DNA of 64,000 nt from Buchnera aphidicola (Takecallis taiwana) (GTDB taxonomy: Bacteria > Pseudomonadota > Gammaproteobacteria > Enterobacterales > Enterobacteriaceae): NCBI RefSeq assembly GCF_039355125.1, contig NZ_CP134979.1:102890-166889 (forward strand), written 5' to 3'. Positions 21,969 through 31,961 of this stretch are shown one piece after another (positions within the stretch are counted from its first letter, which is position 1; each line of letters begins with the position of its first letter). The notes under the pieces are model-generated. The model was not told the origin of the DNA. It ran no database searches and saw only the letters and a list, made by a program, of their open reading frames with translations. A program made the translations under genes and the position numbers.

Positions 21969-22505
21969 ATGTATATTAAAAGTATTATTTTCGGAATAAT
22001 AACACAGTTACGCAGTATTTTTATAACATTAAAACATGCATTTCAAGACCGTGAAACTATATTATACCCAGAGAATTCAATATATCTTGCTCCCAGATAC
22101 CGTGGTCGTATTGTTTTAACAAAAGATCCCGATGGAAATAATCGTTGTGTGGCATGTAACTTATGTTCTGTTGTATGTCCTGTGAGTTGTATATCTTTAC
22201 AAAAAACACAGGATCAATCCGGTCGTTGGTTTCCAAAATTTTTTAAAATTAATTTTTCTCGTTGTATTTTTTGTGGTTTATGTGAAGAAGCTTGTCCAAC
22301 AACTGCAATTCAATTAACGCCGGATTTTGAATTAAGTGATTTTAATAGACAGGATTTGGTATATAATAAGAAAAATTTATCTATTTCTGGTACTGGAAAA
22401 TATCATAATTATAATTTTTATCAACAATCCGGTGTTTTTATTACAAAACGTAAAAAAAATAATATACATGCCACACCAATTAATATCAAAGATTTATTAC
22501 CTTAG
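21969..22505 (+). CDS. nuoI: NADH-quinone oxidoreductase subunit I
   Basis: 178 residues (E. coli 180) from ATG 21969. An earlier in-frame ATG at 21882 lies inside nuoH and would add unrelated residues. It is a ferredoxin-like subunit with clusters N6a and N6b: Cys60, 63, 66 and 70 ([12 protein letters not shown]) and Cys99, 102, 105 and 109 ([12 protein letters not shown]). The N-terminus carries the amphipathic segment that docks on the membrane arm. The C-terminal half follows E. coli closely ([13 protein letters not shown]). nuoJ starts 9 bp after the stop. Confidence 0.98.
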   Translation: MYIKSIIFGIITQLRSIFITLKHAFQDRETILYPENSIYLAPRYRGRIVLTKDPDGNNRCVACNLCSVVCPVSCISLQKTQDQSGRWFPKFFKINFSRCIFCGLCEEACPTTAIQLTPDFELSDFNRQDLVYNKKNLSISGTGKYHNYNFYQQSGVFITKRKKNNIHATPINIKDLLP

Positions 22506-22514
22506 GAAGAATAA

Positions 22515-23015
22515 ATGTATTTAGCTTTTTATTGTTTGTCATTTTTGACTGTATTATTTACTGTTTTTTCTATTTTTCAAAAAAATGTAATGTATTCATT
22601 GTTATATTTTTTTGTTTCGGTTTTAACTACTTCTATTATATTTTTTTTATTAGGTAATTATTTGATAGGATCATTACAAATTATTATTTATGCTGGAGCA
22701 ATTTTAGTTTTATTTATGTTTGTTGTAATGTTATTAAACGTTGATGAATTAGAAAACCAATTGTATTATCCGAAGTATAGTTATGTTTTTTTTATATTTT
22801 GTATGATATTTTGTATTTTTGGATTATATAAAATGTTTTTTTGTTTATATGGAAGCTATGTTTTTAAAATTATTAGTAATATGCACGTTTTAGGTAAAAT
22901 GTTATTTGAACCGTATATTTTAATTGTTGAGTTTGTTTCAATTTTATTATTATCAATTATTGTTATCATAATTTTGATTTCAAACATTCAAAATAAGAAT
23001 ATTTTAGATGTATAA
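22515..23015 (+). CDS. nuoJ: NADH-quinone oxidoreductase subunit J
   Basis: 166 residues (E. coli 184), with five predicted transmembrane helices. It is a membrane subunit linking the quinone module to the proton-pumping antiporter-like subunits. The conserved helix 3 region, IGSLQIIIYAGAILVLFMFVVMLL (about 52-75), includes the pi-bulge segment typical of the family. The C-terminal extension of the E. coli protein is absent. AGGAAG lies just upstream of the start. nuoK follows after 17 bp. Confidence 0.96.
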   Translation: MYLAFYCLSFLTVLFTVFSIFQKNVMYSLLYFFVSVLTTSIIFFLLGNYLIGSLQIIIYAGAILVLFMFVVMLLNVDELENQLYYPKYSYVFFIFCMIFCIFGLYKMFFCLYGSYVFKIISNMHVLGKMLFEPYILIVEFVSILLLSIIVIIILISNIQNKNILDV

Positions 23016-23032
23016 TGCTTGGGATATAACAT

Positions 23033-23335
23033 ATGGTTTCTTTATTAAATTGTTTAGTTTTATCTATATTATTATTTATTTTAGGATTTAGTTCGATTAT
23101 TATACATAATAATTTGTTATCTATTTTTATTGGTTTGGAAATTATTATAAATTCTATTTCTTTATTATTAATCGTGAGTAGTAATTATTGGCATCATATG
23201 GATGGACAAATAATGTATATTTTATCTATTACGCTGGCTGCTATTGAGGCAAGTATTAGTTTAACATTAGTAATACAATATTTTAGAAAAACACGTACTT
23301 TAAATATTAATAAATTCAGTGAGATTATTAAATGA
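23033..23335 (+). CDS. nuoK: NADH-quinone oxidoreductase subunit K
   Basis: 100 residues, the same as E. coli, with three transmembrane helices. The two membrane glutamates needed for proton transfer in E. coli are present at the same positions, Glu36 (IGLEIIIN) and Glu72 (AAIEASISL). The stop overlaps the nuoL start by 4 bp (ATGA). The C-terminal tail is more basic and diverged. Confidence 0.97.
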   Translation: MVSLLNCLVLSILLFILGFSSIIIHNNLLSIFIGLEIIINSISLLLIVSSNYWHHMDGQIMYILSITLAAIEASISLTLVIQYFRKTRTLNINKFSEIIK

Positions 23336-25179
23336 ATACAATTGATTTAGTAATTTTATTTCCTATTGTAAGTGTGTTTTTTTCTTTTTTTTTTAAAGAT
23401 TTATTTTCATATACAGTACATACTATAATTAGTGTAAGTGCTATATTGTTATCAATGGTAACAGTAATTTTTACGGGATATACTTTTTTTTATGGTAAAG
23501 TTTGTATTATAGAAAATATGATATGGGTATTATGGAATATCCAAGATTTTAAAGTGGATTTTAGTTATTTAATTGATAGTTTAACATTTGTATTTTTAGG
23601 TATGATTGTGTGTGTTGCTTTTTTAGTATATATATTTTCTGTATGGTATATGTATGATAAAAGTCATAATATATTATTTTTTCAGTTAATTAGTTTATTT
23701 ATAGTAAATATGTTAATATTAGTTTTAGCTAATAATTTTGTTATATTGTATATAGGGTGGGAAGGGATTAGTGTATGTTCATATTTATTAATAAATTTTT
23801 ATTATTCTAAATTATATGTGAATTTTTCTGCAATAAAAGCGTTTCTTTTTACTAAAATTGGTGATTTATTTTTAATAGCAGCAATTATATTATTATACAT
23901 TCATTATAATAGTTTAAATTTTTATGAACTTGCGTTTTTAACAAAAATTCATGTAATACAATCAGATACATTATTAATATGTATTAATTTATTTTTATTA
24001 ATGGGAGCGATTGGTAAGTCTGCACAAATACCGTTACATATATGGTTACCGGAAGCTATGGTTGGACCAACACCGGTTTCAGCATTAATTCATGCTGCTA
24101 CTATGGTAACTGCTGGAATCTATTTAATTATAAGAAATCATAATTTATTTATATTAACACCATGTGTTCTATATATTCTTGGAGTCATAGGAAGTCTAAC
24201 ATTACTATTATCTAGTTTGTCCGCATTAGTAGAATGTAATATTAAACGAATATTAGCATATTCTACAATGAGTCAAATTGGATATATGTTTATTGCTTTA
24301 AGTGTAGGTGCTTGGAGTGCTGCTATTACACATTTAATTGTACATGCTATTTTTAAAGCATTATTGTTTTTGTCTGCTGGTATTTTAATTATTAAATGTA
24401 GTAATGAACAAAATATTTATTTAATGGGTCATAAATTATACAGAATATTTCCTTTTTTATATTTTTGTTTTTTAATTGGTGGTGCTGCTTTATCAGGTTT
24501 TCCAATTTTAACACTGGGTTTTTATAGTAAAGATGAAATATTATTTAGTATTTATACTTATCATAATATTTTATTTTTTATTATAGCAATATTATCAGTA
24601 TTTTTAACAGCTTTATATATCTTTCGTTTGATTTTTCTCACATTTCATACTACATCTCAATATAAAAATATCAATTCATCTTTTAATGTTTTACAATATT
24701 TTCCGTTAAGTATTTTTGCTTTTTTGTCTACATATTTTGGGAAATATATTATTATTAATGTATCGGGAATGTTTCCGGAGATAATAACATTGCATAGTTA
24801 TAATAAAATATATTTAGAATTGTTATCTAGTTTATTTGTTATGATAAGTATTATTTTGGCATACTACTTATATATTGTGAATACAAATTTAATATCTAAA
24901 ATATTCATATTTAAGGTATTAAATTCTACATTATGTAGTATTAACAATACTAATTTTGGTTTTTATTATATTTATAATTTATTATTTACTAATTTATATT
25001 TAAAAATAGCATATTTTTTATCAAAAAAACCATTTAATATATTCAATAATTATATTTTATGGTGTATTAAAAAAATTAATTTTTTACTTTTATATACTAT
25101 TAATAATTCATTTAATTTTTTTACTATAATAATACTGTATTATATGGTTTTTGTAATGTTATTAATTATGTTATTTTAA
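23332..25179 (+). CDS. nuoL: NADH-quinone oxidoreductase subunit L (antiporter-like)
   Basis: 615 residues (E. coli 613). It is the distal proton-pumping subunit with the long lateral helix. The proton-channel motifs are canonical: YIGWEGISVCSYLL (TM5 glutamate), GKSAQIPLHIWLPEAMVGPT (TM7 lysine), SALIHAATMVTAGIYL, and the TM histidine in LIVHAIFKALLF. The SKDEILF segment is kept. The last roughly 150 residues, which form the lateral helix and anchor, are very A/T-driven (Ile, Asn, Phe, Tyr) but have the full length. Confidence 0.97.
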   Translation: MNTIDLVILFPIVSVFFSFFFKDLFSYTVHTIISVSAILLSMVTVIFTGYTFFYGKVCIIENMIWVLWNIQDFKVDFSYLIDSLTFVFLGMIVCVAFLVYIFSVWYMYDKSHNILFFQLISLFIVNMLILVLANNFVILYIGWEGISVCSYLLINFYYSKLYVNFSAIKAFLFTKIGDLFLIAAIILLYIHYNSLNFYELAFLTKIHVIQSDTLLICINLFLLMGAIGKSAQIPLHIWLPEAMVGPTPVSALIHAATMVTAGIYLIIRNHNLFILTPCVLYILGVIGSLTLLLSSLSALVECNIKRILAYSTMSQIGYMFIALSVGAWSAAITHLIVHAIFKALLFLSAGILIIKCSNEQNIYLMGHKLYRIFPFLYFCFLIGGAALSGFPILTLGFYSKDEILFSIYTYHNILFFIIAILSVFLTALYIFRLIFLTFHTTSQYKNINSSFNVLQYFPLSIFAFLSTYFGKYIIINVSGMFPEIITLHSYNKIYLELLSSLFVMISIILAYYLYIVNTNLISKIFIFKVLNSTLCSINNTNFGFYYIYNLLFTNLYLKIAYFLSKKPFNIFNNYILWCIKKINFLLLYTINNSFNFFTIIILYYMVFVMLLIMLF

Positions 25180-25242
25180 TGAGCTATTATGTAGTTTATT
25201 AAATATATAATTTTTTTGTATTACTTACAGGAATTGTAATAT

Positions 25243-26718
25243 ATGCTAAGTCTTTTTCTTATTGTGCCTTTTGTAGGTAGTGTATGTTGTTGGTTTTTTG
25301 GACGTCAGGGTTATAAATTTGCTAGATTTTTTGCTATATTAGCAGTAATGTGTATAGTGTTATTATCTATTTTGATATGGTTAAAAGATTTTTATCATCA
25401 TGAACGATGTTATCATATTTATTGGTATGATGAATTAATTATACCATGGATACCACAATTAGGTATAGAATTACATTTAGCGTTAGATGGTTTATCATTT
25501 ATAATGATTGCTTTAACAAGTGTTTTAAGTTTAATTGCAGTTTTATGTTCATTTTACCAAATCAAAAATAATGAAGGTTTATTTTATTTTAATTTATTAT
25601 TTATGGTATTTGGTATTATGGGTGTCTTGTTATCTATTGATTTATTTTTGTTTTTTTGTTTTTGGGAGATTATGGTACTTCCAATGTATTTTTTAATAAT
25701 TTTTTGGGGGAATCCACAATATACCGAAAAACAAAAAATCTATACTGCAAATAAGTTTTTAATTTACACGCAAGTATCCAGTATAGTCATGTTATTTTCA
25801 ATTTTATTATTATCTTTTAATTATTATTACCAAACTGCAATTTGGACATTTGATTATAATTGTTTTATAAATAACTCTATACCCTTACCGTTAGAATATA
25901 TTATTATGTTAGGTTTCTTTATTGCTTTTGCGGTGAAGATGCCTATTGTTCCGTTTCATGGATGGTTTGTGAATTGTCATAGTCAATCTTGTATAGATGG
26001 TTCTTTTGATGTACTTGGTATGTTGATTAAAGTTGCTGCTTATGGGTTGCTACGTTTTAATATGCATTTATTTCAACATACTTCTCATAATTTACATTTA
26101 ATAGTTTTCTTTTTAGGTATAATAACTATTTTTTATGGTGCGTGGATGGCATTTTGTGAACTAAATTTAAAAAAAATTATTGCTTATAGTTCTATATCAC
26201 ATATGGGTTTTATCTTAATTACTATATATTGTAATAATATATTTTCATATTATGGAGCAATTATTCAAATAATTGCTAGTTCATTTACAACATCTGCTTT
26301 ATTTATTTTATTAAGTCAATTATATCGACGTACTCATACAAATATTATTACTAATTTGGGCGGTTTATACGCTACTATTAAGTGGATACCAGGTTTTTTT
26401 TTATTTTTTTTATTTGCAAATTTAAACTTGCCAGGAACAATTAATTTTGTTGGTGAGATTATGGCATTAATTGGAATTTTTATTCAATCGCCTTATTTAG
26501 GATGTATATTAGTTTTTAGTTTATTATTTTCTGTAATATATTCATTGTATATAACTCATAAAATATTTTACGGTCCTTTAAAAAATAATTTTACTATGAC
26601 ATGTAAACAAATTGATTTTTTAGAGTTTTTTATGATATTATTTTTTATGCTTATAACATTGATTTTAGGTATATATCCAAATAATATTTTACAAGTGATT
26701 CGGTTGTCTATCACATAA
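25243..26718 (+). CDS. nuoM: NADH-quinone oxidoreductase subunit M (antiporter-like)
   Basis: 491 residues (E. coli 509). It is the middle proton-pumping subunit. Retained key residues are Glu142 (TM5, FWEIMVLPMYF), Lys232 (VKMPIVPFHGW), Lys263 (LIKVAAYGLL), His320 (ISHMGF) and the glutamate in NFVGEIM. Unusually, the invariant WLPDAHSQAPTAGS motif reads WFVNCHSQSCIDGS, and IAHGLS reads IASSFT, so the residue equivalent to E. coli His348 is Ser346. The frame is uninterrupted, so it is probably functional but altered. Confidence 0.95.
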   Translation: MLSLFLIVPFVGSVCCWFFGRQGYKFARFFAILAVMCIVLLSILIWLKDFYHHERCYHIYWYDELIIPWIPQLGIELHLALDGLSFIMIALTSVLSLIAVLCSFYQIKNNEGLFYFNLLFMVFGIMGVLLSIDLFLFFCFWEIMVLPMYFLIIFWGNPQYTEKQKIYTANKFLIYTQVSSIVMLFSILLLSFNYYYQTAIWTFDYNCFINNSIPLPLEYIIMLGFFIAFAVKMPIVPFHGWFVNCHSQSCIDGSFDVLGMLIKVAAYGLLRFNMHLFQHTSHNLHLIVFFLGIITIFYGAWMAFCELNLKKIIAYSSISHMGFILITIYCNNIFSYYGAIIQIIASSFTTSALFILLSQLYRRTHTNIITNLGGLYATIKWIPGFFLFFLFANLNLPGTINFVGEIMALIGIFIQSPYLGCILVFSLLFSVIYSLYITHKIFYGPLKNNFTMTCKQIDFLEFFMILFFMLITLILGIYPNNILQVIRLSIT

Positions 26719-26748
26719 AATAAGTTACTATTTACTTTTATAAGAGCG

Positions 26749-28206
26749 ATGATTTGTATGTTTATACCTCATGTTAAGATAATAGCATTAATGCCATTAT
26801 TTATTTTAATGTCTAGTATTTTTATAATCATGTTTTCGATGATCTTAAAAAGAAATCATGTTTTTGTATTTTGTATCACATTATGTAGTTTATTATGCAC
26901 GTTAGTATCATTATTTTATATATATTATATTGTACCAGTTACAATTACTTCATTGTTATATATTAATTTTTATTCTCTAGCATATATATTTATTGTAATA
27001 TTTTCTAGTATATGTATGATATCTATTGTTTATATTTTTTTAGAAAATTTTTATAATCATAAAGAAGAGTTTTATATATTACTTTTATCTTCTATAACTG
27101 GCGCTGTTATTCTAATTGAAGCAAATCATATTTTTACGATATTTATTGGTATGGAATTACTTTCTTTGCCAATTTTTGGTTTAATAACATACTCTTTTAA
27201 GCGAAGTACATCTATACCAGTGATATTAAAATATGTTTTATTATCTAGTATTGTAACATCTTTTTCATTGTTAGGTATTACAGTAATATACTTGATATGT
27301 GGTACTTTAAAATTAAATTATATTAAAATTGCATTTTTAATTAATAATATATTTATTAATAAAATTTTGTTATTTGGTGTAGTGTTTTTTTTAACTTCTG
27401 TATTTTTTAAATTATCATTATTTCCATTACATTTTTGGATTACTGATGTTTATAATTATGCCTCTCCGGTATTATTAATTTATTCCGTTACAGTGGTTAA
27501 AGTAGCAGTTTTTTCAATATTAATTAAGTTATTTGTATATTTTCCGTATATACAGTGTCAGAAATTATATTTATTTATAGAATTATTGGCAATATTATCT
27601 ATTATTTGTGGTAGTATTATGGCGGCTTTTCAAAATAATATTAAAACATTTTTTGGATATTCTTCTATTGTGCATATTGGTTACATATTAACGACTTTAT
27701 TAGTCATTCAGGATTATTATATTTCGAATAATATTGCAATAATATATTTAATTAATTATACAATGAGTAGTATTGGTATATTTAGTGTTTTAAGTATATT
27801 GATATTACGTAATAAAAATGTAAATTTTGATTTACAGTCTTTATCGGTATATAATACTTTATTAAAAGGAAAGCCTATTTTATGTATTGCAATTATTATC
27901 ATTATGTTTTCTTTTTTAGGTATGCCTTTTACATATGGTTTTATTACAAAATTTTTAATTTTATCTATTATGATACAAAATAAATTTTGGTTTTTATTAT
28001 TATCTGTCGCAATTAGTTCTGGTTTTGGGATATATTATTATTTAAAAATTATATTATGTTTATATAATACACGGAATATGATATCGATTCAAAATAGAAC
28101 ACCTTATACAAGAATTGAAATTGTGATTATTTTTATTAGTATATTAATTGTTATTTTGGGAATTTGTCCTCAACTTATTATGAATATATTAAGATTAAAT
28201 AATTAA
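26749..28206 (+). CDS. nuoN: NADH-quinone oxidoreductase subunit N (antiporter-like)
   Basis: 485 residues, matching full-length E. coli NuoN. It is the antiporter-like subunit closest to the peripheral arm and the last gene of the operon. FLTSVFFKLSLFPLHFWITDVY holds the TM7 lysine; the usual TPDVYQGAPAP loop has drifted to ITDVYNYASPV. The FFGYSSIVHIGYIL segment keeps the family histidine. The remainder is hydrophobic, with 13-14 helices. A 223-bp A/T spacer follows, with no clear terminator. Confidence 0.95.
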   Translation: MICMFIPHVKIIALMPLFILMSSIFIIMFSMILKRNHVFVFCITLCSLLCTLVSLFYIYYIVPVTITSLLYINFYSLAYIFIVIFSSICMISIVYIFLENFYNHKEEFYILLLSSITGAVILIEANHIFTIFIGMELLSLPIFGLITYSFKRSTSIPVILKYVLLSSIVTSFSLLGITVIYLICGTLKLNYIKIAFLINNIFINKILLFGVVFFLTSVFFKLSLFPLHFWITDVYNYASPVLLIYSVTVVKVAVFSILIKLFVYFPYIQCQKLYLFIELLAILSIICGSIMAAFQNNIKTFFGYSSIVHIGYILTTLLVIQDYYISNNIAIIYLINYTMSSIGIFSVLSILILRNKNVNFDLQSLSVYNTLLKGKPILCIAIIIIMFSFLGMPFTYGFITKFLILSIMIQNKFWFLLLSVAISSGFGIYYYLKIILCLYNTRNMISIQNRTPYTRIEIVIIFISILIVILGICPQLIMNILRLNN

Positions 28207-28429
28207 TTTTGTTGCATCGTTTATATATTTTATAAAATATGATTACTTTAATGTATATAATAATTAATTTTTATTATTGTAATATAATAAAGTTTTTGTA
28301 ATTTTTATCTTATAATGTTAAAAATATTTTATACATTTATATATTTTATATAATACATGATAATATATCTCTATTATAAGATATTAATTACATAATACAA
28401 TTAATATACTAAATATCAGTGTTGTATTT

Positions 28430-29698
28430 ATGAAAGACAATTTTTCGGATAAACAAATATTGTTATTAAAATGGTTGAAATATATCAAATTAATTTGTTT
28501 AAAAGATTGTAACGATTCTATAGATAATATTAAGTATATCGCAAAAAAATTAAATTTACTAACATGGTCGGCATTTATTATTACGATATCTGGTACAAAT
28601 GGTAAAGGTAGTACATCTGCTGTTTTAGAAAAAATTTTTTTAAATTTAGGATATACAGTAGGATTATATTCTTCTCCACATTTATTATATTATTATGAAA
28701 GAATACGAGTGAATGGGCAATATATTCATGATCCGATGATACATATCACGGTATTGCAAAGAATAGTCTTAATGTCTAAAAATATTAAATTATCTTATTT
28801 TGAATTTATTACTCTTTCTGCATTATTGATATTTCAGAGTTATAATTTAGATATTATAATTTTGGAAGTTGGTTTAGGTGGTAGATTAGATGCAACTAAT
28901 ATTATTGATCCTAATATAGCAATTATTACTAATATTGGTTTAGAACATACACATTATCTAGGAAAATCAAGAAATAATATAGGATATGAAAAATCTGGCA
29001 TTTTTCGTAAAAATATTATTGCTATTATTGGAGATAATAATATTCCCTACTCTGTATATCAAGCGGCAAATTTTTTTAAAGTTTTTTTATATCGCGTACA
29101 ATATGAATGGTATTGGGTGGAATCGAAACATTATTGGAATTTTTATGATCAACGAGGTATGTTTATTAATTTACCTATACCGGCAGTATCACTACCTAGT
29201 AGTGCAATTGCAATAGCAGCTTTACGTGCTATAAAGCTTGATGTTAGCAGAAAAATTCTTGTTTATTCTTTAAAGCAAGTATTTTTACCAGGACGATTTC
29301 ATACAATTTATACAAATCCAAGAATTATAGTTGATGTTGCACATAATGCACATGCAACACGTTATTTAAATAAAAAATTGCAATCTTTATTTACAGATCG
29401 TAATGTTAAAATTTATGGTGTTTTTGGAATTTTATCTGATAAAGATATTAAAAATACTACTGTAAATTTAATCAATGTTATTGATTTTTGGTATTATACA
29501 GTTTTACAAACTGATCGTACTGCTACATTAGATTCAATTAAATGTTGTTTACCTAAAAATTCTATCTTTAGTTTCAGTATAAAACATGTAATATATCATT
29601 TAATACGAACAGTAAAAAAACAAGATATAATTCTAGTATTTGGATCGTTTTTTGCTGTTTCGGAAGCGATAACAGCAATAAGTAATTTATATGATTAA
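28430..29698 (+). CDS. folC: Dihydrofolate synthase / folylpolyglutamate synthase
   Basis: 422 residues, equal to E. coli FolC. It adds glutamate to dihydropteroate and to folates. The P-loop SGTNGKGST is at 54-62, followed by YSSPHLLYYYERIRVNG (folate/omega loop). EVGLGGRLDATNI and GLEHTHYLG carry the Mur-ligase magnesium/ATP residues, and PGRFHTIYTNPRIIVDVAHN starts the C-terminal domain. It is convergent with prs, with only 16 bp between the stops. It lies downstream of nuoN but is preceded by a 223-bp spacer, so it probably has its own promoter. Confidence 0.97.
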   Translation: MKDNFSDKQILLLKWLKYIKLICLKDCNDSIDNIKYIAKKLNLLTWSAFIITISGTNGKGSTSAVLEKIFLNLGYTVGLYSSPHLLYYYERIRVNGQYIHDPMIHITVLQRIVLMSKNIKLSYFEFITLSALLIFQSYNLDIIILEVGLGGRLDATNIIDPNIAIITNIGLEHTHYLGKSRNNIGYEKSGIFRKNIIAIIGDNNIPYSVYQAANFFKVFLYRVQYEWYWVESKHYWNFYDQRGMFINLPIPAVSLPSSAIAIAALRAIKLDVSRKILVYSLKQVFLPGRFHTIYTNPRIIVDVAHNAHATRYLNKKLQSLFTDRNVKIYGVFGILSDKDIKNTTVNLINVIDFWYYTVLQTDRTATLDSIKCCLPKNSIFSFSIKHVIYHLIRTVKKQDIILVFGSFFAVSEAITAISNLYD

Positions 29699-29714
29699 AA
29701 TGAATAAAATATTT

Positions 29715-30692
29715 TTATTTTTTTAAATTAAAAGTTGTATATTTTTTATATTCAAACATAGCAGAAATTGATTCTTCGTTACTAATTCGACGTATGGCTT
29801 CTGCTAACATGGTAGATAAAGTTAATGTTCGAACTTTATTATGTTTTTGTATTTCTAATGATAATGGAATTGTATCACAAACAATAATTTCATCGATGTA
29901 TGTTTTTTGTATATTTTGGAGAATATCTCCAGAAAATACCGGATGTGTTGCATATGCAAAAACTTTATTAGCTCCATGTTGTTTTAATGCTTTTGCAGCT
30001 TTACATAATGTGCCCCCGGTATCAATCATATCATCTACTAATATACAATCTCGATTTGAAACATCTCCAATAATATGCATGACTTGTGCAACATTTTTTC
30101 TTGGTCTTCTTTTATCAATAATAGCCATATCAGTATCATTTAATAATTTTGCAATTGCGCGTGCTCGAATTACACCTCCGATATCTGGTGAAACTATGAT
30201 TGGTTCTTTTAAATTTAACCTTAGCATATCTTCCAATAAAACAAAGCTACCAAATACGTTGTCTACCGGTACATCGAAAAAACCTTGGATTTGCTCTGCA
30301 TGTAAATCAACAGTTAGAATACGGTCAATACCAACACTAGACAAAAAATCTGCAACTATTTTTGCTGTGATTGGTACACGTGTTGATCGCACTCTACGGT
30401 CTTGTCTTGCATATCCAAAATATGGAATTACTGCAGTAATACGTCCAGCAGATGCTCTTCGTAAAGCATCTATAATAACTGCCAATTCAATAATATTATC
30501 ATTTGTAGGACAACACGTGGATTGAATAATAAAAATATCATCGCCACGTACATTTTCATTAATTTGTACACTAATTTCCCCGTCACTAAAACGGCTCACT
30601 GTTGCATCTCCAAGATGACTATATAATTTATGTGCAATTAATTTTGCCAGAATTGGGACTGAATTACCAGAAAATATTTTCATGTTTAGCAT
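29715..30692 (-). CDS. prs: Ribose-phosphate pyrophosphokinase (PRPP synthase)
   Basis: 325 residues from ATG 30692. Start choice: an ATG at 30704 adds four residues without a ribosome site, while a TGAGA lies 6-7 bases before 30692 and the spacing M-x-x-MK matches E. coli (315 residues). It makes PRPP for nucleotide, histidine and tryptophan synthesis. ATP-binding [10 protein letters not shown], the catalytic flexible loop [15 protein letters not shown], and the PRPP signature [19 protein letters not shown] are all present. A C-terminal extension of about 10 Lys/Tyr-rich residues follows the usual end ISAMFE. Confidence 0.97.
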   Translation of the reverse strand: MLNMKIFSGNSVPILAKLIAHKLYSHLGDATVSRFSDGEISVQINENVRGDDIFIIQSTCCPTNDNIIELAVIIDALRRASAGRITAVIPYFGYARQDRRVRSTRVPITAKIVADFLSSVGIDRILTVDLHAEQIQGFFDVPVDNVFGSFVLLEDMLRLNLKEPIIVSPDIGGVIRARAIAKLLNDTDMAIIDKRRPRKNVAQVMHIIGDVSNRDCILVDDMIDTGGTLCKAAKALKQHGANKVFAYATHPVFSGDILQNIQKTYIDEIIVCDTIPLSLEIQKHNKVRTLTLSTMLAEAIRRISNEESISAMFEYKKYTTFNLKK

Positions 30693-30878
30693 AAAATATC
30701 TCATATATATGAATACATTAATTAATATTTTTTACAGTATATAAAATATATTCAATATTATAAAATAATAATATTATTATAGTGTATTATAATTATTTAA
30801 TTAATATTTATTAATACGATTAAAAATATTTTTGTAAATTGTATCTATACGGCATGTAATAAAAGGATAAATCTAATT

Positions 30879-31955
30879 TTGAAAAAATCTATTATAAATA
30901 AATTAGAACAATTACATATTAAATTAAAACAAATTGAAGAATTAATTATATGTAAAGAGGTTATAACTAATCAGGCACGTTTTAAAAAACTAACAAAAGA
31001 ATATTTGAGATTATCAAATTTGATTTCTGTTTTTTTGAAATGGAAAAAAAATAATCAGGACATTGAATTAACTACAAAATTACTTAGTGATGCTGAAATG
31101 TCTAATATGGCAGTAGATGAATTGAAGTCTTTAAATTCTAATAAGATATTTTTACAAAAAAAAATTGAAAATATGCTTTTGCCAGATGATGATGATAAAT
31201 ATAAAAGCTGTTTTATTGAAATCAGAGCTGCTACTGGTGGTGATGAAGCTGCAATGTTTGCAGGTGATTTACTGAAAATGTACGGTCGGTATGCAGAATA
31301 TAATAATTGGATTACTGAAATTATTAGCAGTCATATTAGTGAAAAAGGGGGATTTAAAGAAGTGATTTTAAAAATTAGTGGTACAGGTGCATGTAAAAAA
31401 TTAAAATTTGAGTCTGGAGGACATCGTGTTCAACGTGTACCTAAAACAGAATCTCAGGGCAGAATTCATACATCAACTTGTACAGTAGCTGTTATTCCTG
31501 TCGTTAAAACAGATCCGGAAATTGTTGTAAATCCTTCTGATTTAAAAATTGATACATTTCGATCTTCAGGGGCAGGTGGGCAACATGTTAATACTACTGA
31601 TTCTGCAATTCGAATTACGCATTTACCAACAGGTACTGTAGTAGAATGTCAAGATGAAAGATCACAACATAAGAATAAATCAAAAGCACTGGCTATTTTA
31701 ACCTCTAGAATTCATGCACATGAGGTTGCTAAACGCAATAAAAAAGATTCTTTAATCCGGAAAAATTTATTAGGTACAGGAGATCGCTCCGATCGTAATA
31801 GAACATATAATTTTCCTAAAAATAGAGTTACTGACCATCGCATTAATATTAGTATATATTGTCTAGATGATATTTTAAATGGTAATTTAGATGTTTTAAT
31901 AGAACCAATTATGCAAGAATATAATGCTAAACTTTTATTAAAAATTGTAAAATAA
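30879..31955 (+). CDS. prfA: Peptide chain release factor 1 (TTG start)
   Basis: 358 residues (E. coli 360). It recognises UAA and UAG and triggers peptide release. The GGQ catalytic motif is at 233-235. The anticodon-like tripeptide is Pro188-Lys189-Thr190 (PKT; PAT in E. coli), inside the conserved HRVQRVPKTESQGRIH. The start is TTG 30879, with AAGGA (30863-30867) 11 bases upstream; translation MKKSIINKLEQLH matches the E. coli N-terminus (MKPSIVAKLEALH). prmC follows 6 bp later and encodes the enzyme that methylates the GGQ glutamine, as in E. coli. Confidence 0.97.
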   Translation: MKKSIINKLEQLHIKLKQIEELIICKEVITNQARFKKLTKEYLRLSNLISVFLKWKKNNQDIELTTKLLSDAEMSNMAVDELKSLNSNKIFLQKKIENMLLPDDDDKYKSCFIEIRAATGGDEAAMFAGDLLKMYGRYAEYNNWITEIISSHISEKGGFKEVILKISGTGACKKLKFESGGHRVQRVPKTESQGRIHTSTCTVAVIPVVKTDPEIVVNPSDLKIDTFRSSGAGGQHVNTTDSAIRITHLPTGTVVECQDERSQHKNKSKALAILTSRIHAHEVAKRNKKDSLIRKNLLGTGDRSDRNRTYNFPKNRVTDHRINISIYCLDDILNGNLDVLIEPIMQEYNAKLLLKIVK

Positions 31956-31961
31956 TTTAAT

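Noticed and set aside
29794..30525. 243-residue plus-strand frame opposite prs
   Set aside because: It is long, but prs on the other strand is canonical over the same bases; the frame looks like an antisense by-product of codon bias.
30702..30704. First ATG of prs as start
   Set aside because: There is no ribosome site before it; ATG 30692 fits the E. coli N-terminus and has TGAGA upstream.
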